A DNA stretch of 5,984 nucleotides from Candidatus Borrarchaeota archaeon (lineage in GTDB: Archaea; Asgardarchaeota; Sifarchaeia; Borrarchaeales; Borrarchaeaceae). This document shows, in pieces, positions 1 through 5,536 of this stretch (within the stretch, counting starts at the first letter, position 1; every line of letters begins with the position of its first letter). The stretch spans positions 1 through 5,984 of the forward strand of contig JAEORY010000265.1 of assembly GCA_016840645.1 (NCBI GenBank), read 5' to 3'. The position numbers were made by a program, and so were the translations under genes. The notes under the pieces are model-generated. The model did no database searches and was not told the DNA's origin. It saw only the letters and a program-made list of their open reading frames with translations.

Positions 1-144
1 TGCCCTATTGGTGCTATAAGGGTAGTTGGAAAGAAGGCGTATGTTAATTGGATGAAATGTATTGGCTGTGGACTTTGTGCTAATAACTGTCCCAAGAAGG
101 CAATAATTCCGATGTTACGTTATATTCCTGCCTATACGCATTGA
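1..144 (+). CDS. C-terminal fragment of a 4Fe-4S ferredoxin-type protein (5' end outside window)
   Basis: The reading frame is open from base 1 and ends at tandem in-frame stops, TGA then TAA (142-147), giving 47 residues. The fragment starts with CPIGAI, which is the usual end of one 4Fe-4S motif (last Cys plus Pro). Eighteen residues later it has a full second motif, CIGCGLCANNCP (Cys 20, 23, 26 and 30 of the fragment), followed by KKAI. This CP..AI spacing is that of two-cluster bacterial-type ferredoxins, so the protein carries at least two clusters and probably transfers electrons. It may be a small free ferredoxin or the C-terminal domain of a larger iron-sulfur protein; the missing 5' part would decide. 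A ferredoxin is a natural partner for the CODH downstream, but an independent promoter and other genes separate them, so a link is only suggestive. Confidence 0.88.
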   Translation, partial: CPIGAIRVVGKKAYVNWMKCIGCGLCANNCPKKAIIPMLRYIPAYTH

Positions 145-175
145 TAAGATGAAGGATAAGTCTGTGAGAGAATAA

Positions 176-210
176 TTATATATAATTAAACCAGTCATTA
201 TATTTAATTA
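176..210 (+). promoter_or_regulatory. Probable promoter region of the winged-helix gene: TATA-like box overlapped by an inverted repeat
   Basis: TTATATATAA at 176-185 fits an archaeal TATA box; initiation would fall near 203-210 and leave a leader of about 90 bases. A second TATA-like string, TTATATTTAATTA (198-210), lies just downstream. A perfect 8-base inverted repeat, TAATTAAA (183-190) and TTTAATTA (203-210) with a 12-base spacer, overlaps the box and would be well placed for repressor binding. The region is very AT-rich, so both box and repeat can arise by chance. Confidence 0.45.
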
Positions 211-295
211 ACTCACTCTTTCAAATTTAATATTCTGGACCGCAATGAGTCATCCTACATTTATCTTTAAAGTATGATATTATGGAGTTGATAAC

Positions 296-1213
296 TTGAT
301 TGAACAACTAGAAGAGGTATTCAGAGTCCTTGAAACACAGAAAAAATCAAAAATTGTGTGGACACTTTTCGAAAAAGGAGAACAGGATCTCTGCTCATTA
401 ATGGACTGTATTGATTACCCTTCCCGATACAAATCGAAATTTGTGTCACGTTATATCTCGAACCTTCAAGATTTGGGTTATATTGACCGCAATCACGGAC
501 ATTACGCTCTAACTCCTCACGGAGCCTTATTTCTTGAGACTTTAGGTGATCTTGCCAACTCCAACTTAAAAATTTCTAACAAAGTTCGACTCCTTAAATT
601 GTTAAGAAGACCAAAAACGATGGAACAGTTGTATGACACCTTAGAAATTTCACGAATGCAATGTCATCAACTTCTGAAATGTCTTACGAAAAGAAATTTT
701 GTTAAAGCAGAAGCACAAAGATACAGAATATGCCCCCCGATCCGGCTAAAGGAGTTGAAAAATATCCCCTTTTACTACTGGAAACTTCTTCAAATCCTTC
801 TGACTAAAGAAAGTTGTAGTGCTCAAGAACTCGCAACAGCTACAGGATTAGCATTAAAAGGCGTTCAAACACGCTTATCAGAATTAAAACGAATGAGAAT
901 TGCAGAGTCAACAGGTCCGGATCCTATGCCACATGGAAATTTTTTCAAGTTTTACCGACTTACGGTTAAGGGTAACGAGATTTTAAAAAAAATCGATGAA
1001 TTTGAAAGGCAGTTTGGTTTAATTGACTTGATTTTTCAGCTTCTCTCTAAGGAACAACGACTAACGGAAAGGGAACTGTGGAGAACTATTTCGAGAAAAA
1101 TGAACCACCCAGTGAACACTTTTGATGTTCGACATGCGATTAACTTTCTAAAGAAGATTGGCGTTTTAGATGGCGACATCGTGAACGGATACGTCTGGCA
1201 TGAGTTGTCTTAG
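296..1213 (+). CDS. Multi-winged-helix protein, probable archaeal transcriptional regulator
   Basis: This 305-residue protein has no enzymatic motif; it reads as about four winged helix-turn-helix-like units in a row. Unit 1 (residues 5-84) ends in a typical wing, GYIDRNHGHYALTPHG. Unit 2 spans about 93-148 (LLKLLRRPKTMEQLYDTLEI onward). Unit 3 (158-233) has CSAQELATATGLALKGVQTR as its helix-turn-helix and a wing ending YRLTVKGNEIL. Unit 4 (about 238-303) is the least certain and ends GVLDGDIVNGYVWHEL. The domain calls are read by eye from helix-turn-helix and wing patterns. The start is TTG: GGAG at 284-287 sits 8 bases before it, while the nearer ATG at 282 is in another frame and stops after five codons. 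Cytoplasmic, with no signal peptide or membrane segment. It stands alone, with a terminator behind it and the DGC and CODH genes downstream, so it could regulate them or itself; its target is not shown by the sequence. Confidence 0.85.
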   Translation: MIEQLEEVFRVLETQKKSKIVWTLFEKGEQDLCSLMDCIDYPSRYKSKFVSRYISNLQDLGYIDRNHGHYALTPHGALFLETLGDLANSNLKISNKVRLLKLLRRPKTMEQLYDTLEISRMQCHQLLKCLTKRNFVKAEAQRYRICPPIRLKELKNIPFYYWKLLQILLTKESCSAQELATATGLALKGVQTRLSELKRMRIAESTGPDPMPHGNFFKFYRLTVKGNEILKKIDEFERQFGLIDLIFQLLSKEQRLTERELWRTISRKMNHPVNTFDVRHAINFLKKIGVLDGDIVNGYVWHELS

Positions 1214-1214
1214 G

Positions 1215-1255
1215 AAATAACGCAGTTATTTGTTTATCACATTTTATCTTTTTTT
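1215..1255 (+). terminator. Hairpin plus T-run terminator after the winged-helix gene
   Basis: One base after the TAG stop lies AAATAAC-GCA-GTTATTT (1215-1231), a perfect 7-pair stem with a 3-base loop. It is followed by TTTT (1242-1245) and a run of seven T (1249-1255). A second, bulged hairpin (AGATCTCT 1256-1263 with AGAG-A-ATCT 1269-1277) follows the T-run. The T-run alone is a plausible archaeal termination signal; the AT-rich hairpin may stabilise the 3' end. Confidence 0.6.
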
Positions 1256-1292
1256 AGATCTCTGTCTAAGAGAATCTGCACTTTCCGTAATG

Positions 1293-1316
1293 CTTTTAAA
1301 ACATATCTATATATTG
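1293..1316 (+). promoter_or_regulatory. Probable TATA region for the DGC gene pair
   Basis: Two TATA-like strings occur: CTTTTAAAA (1293-1301) and CTATATATT (1307-1315). The first would place initiation near 1320-1327, leaving a leader of about 20 bases that still contains the AGGTG ribosome site at 1333-1337. The second would start transcription at about 1335-1340, too close for that site to be used fully. I therefore favour the first, without transcript evidence. Confidence 0.45.
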
Positions 1317-1344
1317 CTATGAAACGATAAACAGGTGTCATAAA

Positions 1345-1764
1345 ATGGCAGCAAATGAACAGAAGGTAGGAATCATTTCGTGCACTGGCGTTTCGAGCGA
1401 TAGTCGATGTTCAAAGGAAGGTTTGATTGCACGACAGGCAATGTACAAAGTGATCGAAGATCTCAGACCTAACAAAACTTTACTTGTCTGTTTACCAGCT
1501 CTTGCAGCAGAAGTTGAAGAAGATGTGATTTTTGTGAGAGGTTCTCCGACCATAGTCATTGAGGGTTGCCCAGACGATTGCTCAACGAAAGTACTCGGAC
1601 AGTTTGAAACAAAGCAAATATACTCAACGTATTATGTCAGAGATTTTATACAAGATATTGAATTATCGGACTCACTAATCGACTTATCTCCCGAGGAAGA
1701 CTCCATTTCAGAACGTATAGCAGAAAAAGTTGCGCAAGATGTTGATAAAATCTTGCAAGGATGA
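1345..1764 (+). CDS. DGC-domain putative zinc-binding protein, paralog 1 (variant cysteine set)
   Basis: This 139-residue soluble protein resembles the DGC-domain family, small proteins named for an Asp-Gly-Cys motif and thought to bind zinc through conserved cysteines; their biochemical role is not established. Visible landmarks are SCTG near the N-terminus (Cys13), LLVCLPALAAE (Cys49), IVIEGCPDDC (Cys75, Cys79), and a charged C-terminal helix, ISERIAEKVAQDVDKIL. It differs from the next gene in three ways: the motif is EGC not DGC, the CxxC becomes CLPA with only its first Cys kept, and an extra Cys22 lies close to Cys13. The ATG at 1345 is preceded by AGGTG (1333-1337) with 7 bases between. 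It is co-transcribed with its paralog 12 bases downstream. Its position ahead of the CODH genes suggests, but does not show, a role in metal handling. The family call comes from motifs, not a profile search. Confidence 0.78.
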   Translation: MAANEQKVGIISCTGVSSDSRCSKEGLIARQAMYKVIEDLRPNKTLLVCLPALAAEVEEDVIFVRGSPTIVIEGCPDDCSTKVLGQFETKQIYSTYYVRDFIQDIELSDSLIDLSPEEDSISERIAEKVAQDVDKILQG

Positions 1765-1776
1765 AGGTGACTTAAA

Positions 1777-2172
1777 ATGGCAAAGAAAATTAAAGTAGCA
1801 CCATGCACAGGCATGGGAAAGGTATTGGCGACAGTAGCACGCGTTGGCGCATTGCTTGCAACAGATGAGGGTAAAAGCGATGCCCTTGAGTTGATCTGTA
1901 CACCGTGCGTTGCAGCTGGACTTCAACGAGAGGTTGGACGAACAAAAGGATCAGACGTAATTGTAATCGACGGTTGTATAGATGAATGCTGCCGTAAAAT
2001 CTTCGAAGAAAATGGCGCTAAAATCGTAGCAGACATCAAAGTATGGGAAGTTCTTCGCGAGAATAAGGACTTAAAACCAGAGTCAAGGATAAAATTAGGT
2101 CCCAAGGGCATGGCGCTTGCAGAGAAAGTTGCAGAGAAAGTCAAAGAAGAAGCAGTCAAGTTACAAAGCTAA
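1777..2172 (+). CDS. DGC-domain putative zinc-binding protein, paralog 2 (canonical cysteines)
   Basis: This 131-residue soluble protein shows the fuller DGC-family pattern: VAPCTG (Cys10), LICTPCVAAG (Cys41 and Cys44, a CxxC), VIVIDGCIDECC (Asp65-Gly66-Cys67, then Cys71 and Cys72) and a C-terminal amphipathic helix, LAEKVAEKVKEEAVKL. The cysteines probably form a metal site, zinc being the family's proposed ligand; nickel or iron cannot be excluded from sequence. It is a clear paralog of the preceding gene: same motif order, length and C-terminal helix. The start is fixed by AAGGTGA (1764-1770), 6 bases before ATG, which begins on the last base of the upstream stop codon, so the two genes are likely translationally linked. 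No signal peptide or membrane segment is present. No function is assigned beyond putative metal binding. Confidence 0.82.
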   Translation: MAKKIKVAPCTGMGKVLATVARVGALLATDEGKSDALELICTPCVAAGLQREVGRTKGSDVIVIDGCIDECCRKIFEENGAKIVADIKVWEVLRENKDLKPESRIKLGPKGMALAEKVAEKVKEEAVKLQS

Positions 2173-2199
2173 ATTGTTCTTTTATGCTTTCCTTAGAAT

Positions 2200-2221
2200 G
2201 GCTAAAAGCCCTCATTTTTTT
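2200..2221 (+). terminator. Short hairpin with T7 run after the DGC pair
   Basis: GGCT-AAA-AGCC (2200-2210) forms a 4-pair, GC-containing stem. CTCA follows, then seven T (2215-2221), 28 bases past the stop of the second DGC gene. The T-run is the stronger part of the call. It suggests that the DGC pair is a separate transcript from cdhAB. Confidence 0.5.
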
Positions 2222-2275
2222 CGCTACATGCTATTTTTCTTGATCATTTTTGATTTATTATGATTTCGGGTTATA

Positions 2276-2340
2276 ATTGCCTGTTGTGTGTCATAAAATG
2301 TTTAGATCAAGATTTCAAGTTATGCTAAGACACAGGCAAT
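2276..2340. repeat. Bulged inverted repeat upstream of cdhA
   Basis: ATTGCCTG (2276-2283) is the exact complement of CAGGCAAT (2333-2340). After a 5-base bulge (TTGTG), TGTC (2289-2292) continues the match with GACA (2329-2332), giving 12 pairs around a 36-base loop. It lies about 105 bases past the DGC stop and 250 before cdhA, so it could be a leader or 3'-end structure or a DNA-level site. No known RNA family was recognised. Confidence 0.5.
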
Positions 2341-2369
2341 CTTAAACAGATATTACAGGAAGGGTTTAA

Positions 2370-2377
2370 TTTATAAG
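2370..2377 (+). promoter_or_regulatory. Candidate distal TATA box for cdhAB
   Basis: TTTATAAG, preceded by AGGGTTTAA, is a good archaeal TATA match. Initiation would fall near 2396-2402 and give a leader of roughly 190 bases that includes both downstream inverted repeats. A proximal alternative exists at 2541-2550, and the sequence alone does not choose between them. Confidence 0.4.
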
Positions 2378-2463
2378 AAGAAGATAGCTTAAGCACTACA
2401 AAATAAGCATATTTCAATTTGAGATGAAAAGCAGGCTTATTAAAGTGAACAATAATGATAAAT

Positions 2464-2532
2464 CCGTTTTGTATTTATGCGCTTATCAATATAGATAAAT
2501 AGCCAGCAGTTATGCCATTAGATACGAAACGG
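2464..2532 (+). promoter_or_regulatory. 14-pair stem-loop ahead of cdhA (candidate structured leader or operator)
   Basis: CCGTTTTGTATTTA (2464-2477) pairs with TAGATACGAAACGG (2519-2532) in 14 consecutive pairs, two of them G-U. Three further A-T pairs (AAT 2461-2463 with ATT 2535-2537) lie across a 2-base bulge. The 41-base loop contains an inner hairpin, TTATC-AATATA-GATAA (2483-2498). The G-U pairs favour folding as RNA over a DNA palindrome. The element ends 9 bases before a TATA-like string and 57 before the cdhA start. If the distal promoter is used it lies in the leader; if the proximal one is used it is upstream DNA. No known riboswitch class was recognised. Confidence 0.5.
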
Positions 2533-2540
2533 TGATTCTC

Positions 2541-2550
2541 ATATATTAAG
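2541..2550 (+). promoter_or_regulatory. Candidate proximal TATA box for cdhAB
   Basis: ATATATTAAG lies about 45 bases before the cdhA start. Initiation near 2566-2573 would leave a short leader of roughly 20 bases that still holds the GGAGG ribosome site. This competes with the distal candidate at 2370. Confidence 0.4.
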
Positions 2551-2577
2551 TTCTTGTTGAAAGGAGAAGATCGAAAA

Positions 2578-2582
2578 GGAGG
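2578..2582 (+). promoter_or_regulatory. Strong ribosome binding site of cdhA, with a second copy upstream
   Basis: GGAGG lies 7 bases before ATG 2590 and fixes that start over the ATG at 2586, which is in another frame and stops after three codons. A similar AAAGGAGAAG string, with its GGAG at 2563-2566, precedes it, giving a tandem purine-rich leader consistent with high expression. Confidence 0.75.
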
Positions 2583-2589
2583 AAAATGA

Positions 2590-4941
2590 ATGACTGAGAA
2601 ACCTGCTAGTCTGAAATTAAAAAAATTAAAAACACCAACATTGGAAATAGATGGACTAGAATTAGCCATAGGACGACTTCTTGAGGAAGAAGAATGGGCA
2701 GAGCCAGTCGGACCTACACCAAAGCCAGGCATTACCGATTTACGAGCATGGGATCGGAGAGTCTTAGAACGGTATAAGCCATACTATATGCCATTCTTGG
2801 ATGTTTGCCCTGCCTTGTGCACGTATGGTCCCTGTGACTTAAGTGCAGGGAAGAAAGGGGCATGTGGGTTGGATATAAATGCTCAAGCAAGTCGAATAGT
2901 TCTTCTTGCATGTTGCATGGGTGCATCTGCACATGCGGCACATGGTCGGCATCTATTAGATCATTTAATTGAAAAATATGGAAGCGACTACCCTATAGAT
3001 CTTGGAGATGCCGTCGAGATAGAAGCACCAATGACTCGTCTAGTTGTCGGCATAAAACCAAAAACACTTGGAGACTTAATAGAAGCACAGAACTATATCG
3101 AAGAGCAAATCACACATTGTGTCAGTGCTGCTCATACTGGACAAGAAGGGGACAATATTGATTTTGAGTCGAAAGCCCTGCACGTTAGCATGTGTGATTC
3201 TCTTGGAATGGAAATAGCTGATCTCGCCCAAATCGTTGGCTACAATCTTCCAAAGGGTGAACCGGATGCTCCGCTTATTGAACTTGGAGCAGGTACCATA
3301 GATAGTTCAAAGGCAGTAATATTGGTAATTGGTCATAATGTAGCAGCAGGAGCAGAAATTGCAGATTATCTACAAGCAAATGATCTCTACGATGATGTAG
3401 AACTCTGTGGGATCTGCTGTACAGCTCTTGATATCAGTCGCTATTCAGATAAGGCGAAAGTCGTAGGTGCAATGTACGAACAATTAAAGTTTATACGTTC
3501 TGGTCTTGCTGATGTTATTATGGTTGATGAACAATGCGTACGGACAGACATAGTTGACGTGGCAAAAGAAGTAAAAGCGCCTGTTATCGCAACACTGAAT
3601 AAAATGACCTTAGGACTGAAAGATCGTACACATGACTCTGTTGATCAAATAGTAAGTGATCTTGCATCCTATAAGGATGAAGGTGCGCTAATTTTAGAAG
3701 CAGAAGCGAGCGCAGAAGTAGCGGTTAAGTTAGCTATGGAGATAGCGCCAAAGAGACAGAAGTTCAAAGTTATTCCAAGCGATGAGGAATTTGTAGACTT
3801 GGTTAACAAATGTGTAAACTGTGAACTTTGTAAGAGAGCATGCCCACTGGATCTTGAAATTCCTGCTGCAATGAGTGCTGCAAAAAAAGGTGACTACCAA
3901 CCGCTTGCCGAGCTTCACGATCTATGTATAGGCTGTGGACGCTGCGAAGGTATCTGCCGTGACGATATTAACATTCTAAGCGTAATTGAAAAAGCAGCTG
4001 AAAAATATGTTAAAGAAGAAAAGTATAAAGTGCGTGCTGGACGTGGCCCAATAACTGATGTAGAAATCCGTGATGTCGGTGCACCGATCGTACTTGGAGA
4101 AATTCCTGGAGTTGTTGCTATTGTTGGATGTCCAAATTATCCTAACGGAGCGAGTGAAATAGGAAAACTTGCCGAAGAATTCCTTCATAGGCGATTCATT
4201 GTTGTTTCAAGTGGCTGTGGAGCTATGGATATTGGAAAATACAGAGATGAAGAAGGACTTACGCTTTATGAAAAATATCCCGGATATTTTGATGCTGGTG
4301 GTTTGGTTAACGTAGGCTCATGCGTTTCAAATGCACATATCGACGGCGCTGTAGTGAAAATTGCGAACATTTTTGCAAAGCGTCCTCTTAGAGGCAATTA
4401 TGAAGAGATAGCAGACTATGTTTTGAACCGTGTCGGAGCTGTAGGTATAGCCTGGGGAGCAATGAGTCAAAAAGCAGCCTCCATTGGAACAGGAGCGAAC
4501 CGCCTAGGCATTCCTGTGATTGTAGGACCGCATGGTGGTAAATACAGACGATTCTATATGGGTCGTTCAGAGAAAGATGAAGACTGGGAAATCTACAATG
4601 CTCGTAGTGGCGAGAAAGTGAATGTCGCACCAGCCCCTGAGCATCTTATCTACGCAGCAGAATCTATTGAAGAATGCATTGTTGCAACTGCAAAGTTATG
4701 TCTGCGACCAAATGACACAACAAAGGGTAGAGCAATTAAATTAACACATTACATCGACTTACATCAAAAATACATCGGGACATTCCCCACAGATGTCTAC
4801 AAGTACGTTCGAACGGAAGCGGATGTTCCTATCACCATAAAAGACAAGGTTATGGCGCATCTGAAGGAAAAAGGCTGGAAACCGCGTGAAATACCTGATC
4901 CAACTTTATTGCCAAGATTAGTTAGAAAACCAAAGAAATGA
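2590..4941 (+). CDS. cdhA: CO dehydrogenase alpha subunit of the archaeal ACDS complex (CdhA)
   Basis: Nickel-dependent CO dehydrogenase, interconverting CO2 and CO with ferredoxin-level electrons; cytoplasmic, paired with CdhB. At 783 residues it is near the usual archaeal length (about 780-810). In order: an N-terminal cluster motif, CPALCTYGPC (Cys73, 77, 82) plus Cys92; the histidine track HAAHGRHLLDH (His115, 118, 121, 125); C-cluster ligands His249, Cys277 (GICCTALD), Cys316 (VDEQC), Cys514 (GCPNY), Cys543 (SGCGAMD) and Cys578 (GSCVSNAH); two ferredoxin-like motifs, Cys408/411/414/418 and Cys446/449/452/456; and the CODH-typical stretch ADYVLNRVGAVGIAWG. All C-cluster ligands are present, so it should be active. 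The oddity is that the N-terminal motif lacks the adjacent-cysteine CDQCCYC pattern of the Methanosarcina enzyme, so the D-cluster ligands seem to be missing. ATG 2590 has GGAGG 7 bases upstream; cdhB follows 9 bases after the stop. Confidence 0.97.
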   Translation: MTEKPASLKLKKLKTPTLEIDGLELAIGRLLEEEEWAEPVGPTPKPGITDLRAWDRRVLERYKPYYMPFLDVCPALCTYGPCDLSAGKKGACGLDINAQASRIVLLACCMGASAHAAHGRHLLDHLIEKYGSDYPIDLGDAVEIEAPMTRLVVGIKPKTLGDLIEAQNYIEEQITHCVSAAHTGQEGDNIDFESKALHVSMCDSLGMEIADLAQIVGYNLPKGEPDAPLIELGAGTIDSSKAVILVIGHNVAAGAEIADYLQANDLYDDVELCGICCTALDISRYSDKAKVVGAMYEQLKFIRSGLADVIMVDEQCVRTDIVDVAKEVKAPVIATLNKMTLGLKDRTHDSVDQIVSDLASYKDEGALILEAEASAEVAVKLAMEIAPKRQKFKVIPSDEEFVDLVNKCVNCELCKRACPLDLEIPAAMSAAKKGDYQPLAELHDLCIGCGRCEGICRDDINILSVIEKAAEKYVKEEKYKVRAGRGPITDVEIRDVGAPIVLGEIPGVVAIVGCPNYPNGASEIGKLAEEFLHRRFIVVSSGCGAMDIGKYRDEEGLTLYEKYPGYFDAGGLVNVGSCVSNAHIDGAVVKIANIFAKRPLRGNYEEIADYVLNRVGAVGIAWGAMSQKAASIGTGANRLGIPVIVGPHGGKYRRFYMGRSEKDEDWEIYNARSGEKVNVAPAPEHLIYAAESIEECIVATAKLCLRPNDTTKGRAIKLTHYIDLHQKYIGTFPTDVYKYVRTEADVPITIKDKVMAHLKEKGWKPREIPDPTLLPRLVRKPKK

Positions 4942-4950
4942 GGGTAAAAA

Positions 4951-5475
4951 ATGAATATGCCATATAATATAGCTAACGTAAGAGGTGCACTTACAGCAAC
5001 TGTTATGACACCTAATACTGTAGTCAACTTAATTAAGCATGCAGAACGTCCTATATTGATAGTTGAAAGCAATGCGTTGAAGGCAGTAGATGACAAATCG
5101 CCAATAGATTTTGCAATCGAGTTTGCTAAGAAGACAGAAATGCCAGTTGTAGCTACAGCACATACTATGAAAGCCTTTCTTGAAAGAGAATTCGAAGCAG
5201 CCGCTGTTATGGGCGTAGCAGATATCACTAATCGGATTATTGACCCTGAATGGAAAGGTCTAGACGGAAAAGGCGGTTATGACGTCATTTTTTATCTAGG
5301 CGGTCTCTATTACTTCCAAACACAAATTCTCTCTTCTATAAAACACGGTGCTACGAGTATAAAGTCGGTTAGTTTGGACCGATCATACGATCCTAATGCT
5401 ACCTTTAGTTTTGGAAATTTAACAGTGGATGAATGGAGTGCAGCACTCGAAGAAATACTTACTCTATTGAAATAG
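4951..5475 (+). CDS. cdhB: CO dehydrogenase/ACDS epsilon subunit (CdhB)
   Basis: This 174-residue protein matches the usual length (about 170) of the epsilon subunit that binds CdhA as alpha2-epsilon2. The family has a Rossmann-like fold; a role in electron transfer or flavin interaction has been proposed but its function is not firmly known. Visible landmarks are a first strand and loop, RPILIVESNAL (residues 33-43), MPVVATAHT (64-72), the conserved core GGYDVIFYLGGLYYFQTQIL (108-127) with SSIKHG after it, and SLDRSYDPNATFSFGNL (141-157), followed by a C-terminal helix. It has no cysteine at all, so it carries no iron-sulfur cluster. It begins 9 bases after cdhA behind GAGGG-type pairing (about 4940-4944), so the two are co-transcribed and probably made in step. 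A second ATG two codons in (4957) is a possible alternative start. No cdhC follows. Confidence 0.95.
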   Translation: MNMPYNIANVRGALTATVMTPNTVVNLIKHAERPILIVESNALKAVDDKSPIDFAIEFAKKTEMPVVATAHTMKAFLEREFEAAAVMGVADITNRIIDPEWKGLDGKGGYDVIFYLGGLYYFQTQILSSIKHGATSIKSVSLDRSYDPNATFSFGNLTVDEWSAALEEILTLLK

Positions 5476-5522
5476 TGAGTTCACTAAATTTAACTCTCTT
5501 TTTTTATTTTTGAGCCTTTTTT
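5473..5522 (+). terminator. Terminator of cdhAB overlapping the cdhB stop codon
   Basis: TAGTGA-GT-TCACTA (5473-5486) is a perfect 6-base inverted repeat (about 5 usable pairs with a 4-base loop) whose first three bases are the cdhB stop codon. It is followed by T7 (5499-5505), T5 (5507-5511) and T6 (5517-5522), three T-runs in 24 bases, as expected of a strong archaeal terminator. Confidence 0.7.
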
Positions 5523-5536
5523 GAAATCGTTTCAAA
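5520..5536. repeat. Perfect 7-base inverted repeat after the terminator
   Basis: TTTGAAA-TCG-TTTCAAA forms a 7-pair stem with a 3-base loop, beginning inside the last T-run. It may stabilise the cdhAB 3' end. Its symmetry would also suit protein binding. Confidence 0.5.

Larger units (their letters stand above)
2222..2589. other. Long non-coding region upstream of cdhA, rich in inverted repeats
   Basis: No credible gene is seen here on either strand; the longest reverse-strand frame overlaps the cdhA start and has no recognisable protein character. The stretch holds an imperfect 12-pair inverted repeat (2276-2340), a 7-pair repeat (AATAAGC 2402-2408 with GCTTATT 2435-2441), a 14-pair stem (2464-2532), two TATA-like strings (2370-2377 and 2541-2550) and two Shine-Dalgarno-like sites. 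With the terminator before it and a major operon after it, this is most simply the control region of cdhAB. Confidence 0.6.

Noticed and set aside
2298..2345. Fifteen-codon frame (MFRSRFQVMLRHRQS) starting in the repeated GTGTCATAAAATG string
   Set aside because: It shows no similarity to the DGC protein N-terminus and is too short to support as a gene.
2455..2502. Fifteen-codon frame (MINPFCIYALINIDK) ahead of cdhA, overlapping the 5' arm of the long stem, as a possible leader peptide
   Set aside because: It has no convincing ribosome site, and open frames this short are expected by chance; nothing links its codons to a regulatory signal.
2475..2732. Reverse-strand frame of 85 codons upstream of and into cdhA
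   Set aside because: More than half of it is antisense to the cdhA start, and the rest covers the inverted-repeat region; no protein family features are visible.
4797..5228. Reverse-strand frame of 143 codons with hydrophobic, membrane-like character across the cdhA/cdhB junction
   Set aside because: It lies wholly opposite two well-supported genes and crosses their junction; the hydrophobic look is the usual product of reading the complement of acidic and lysine codons.
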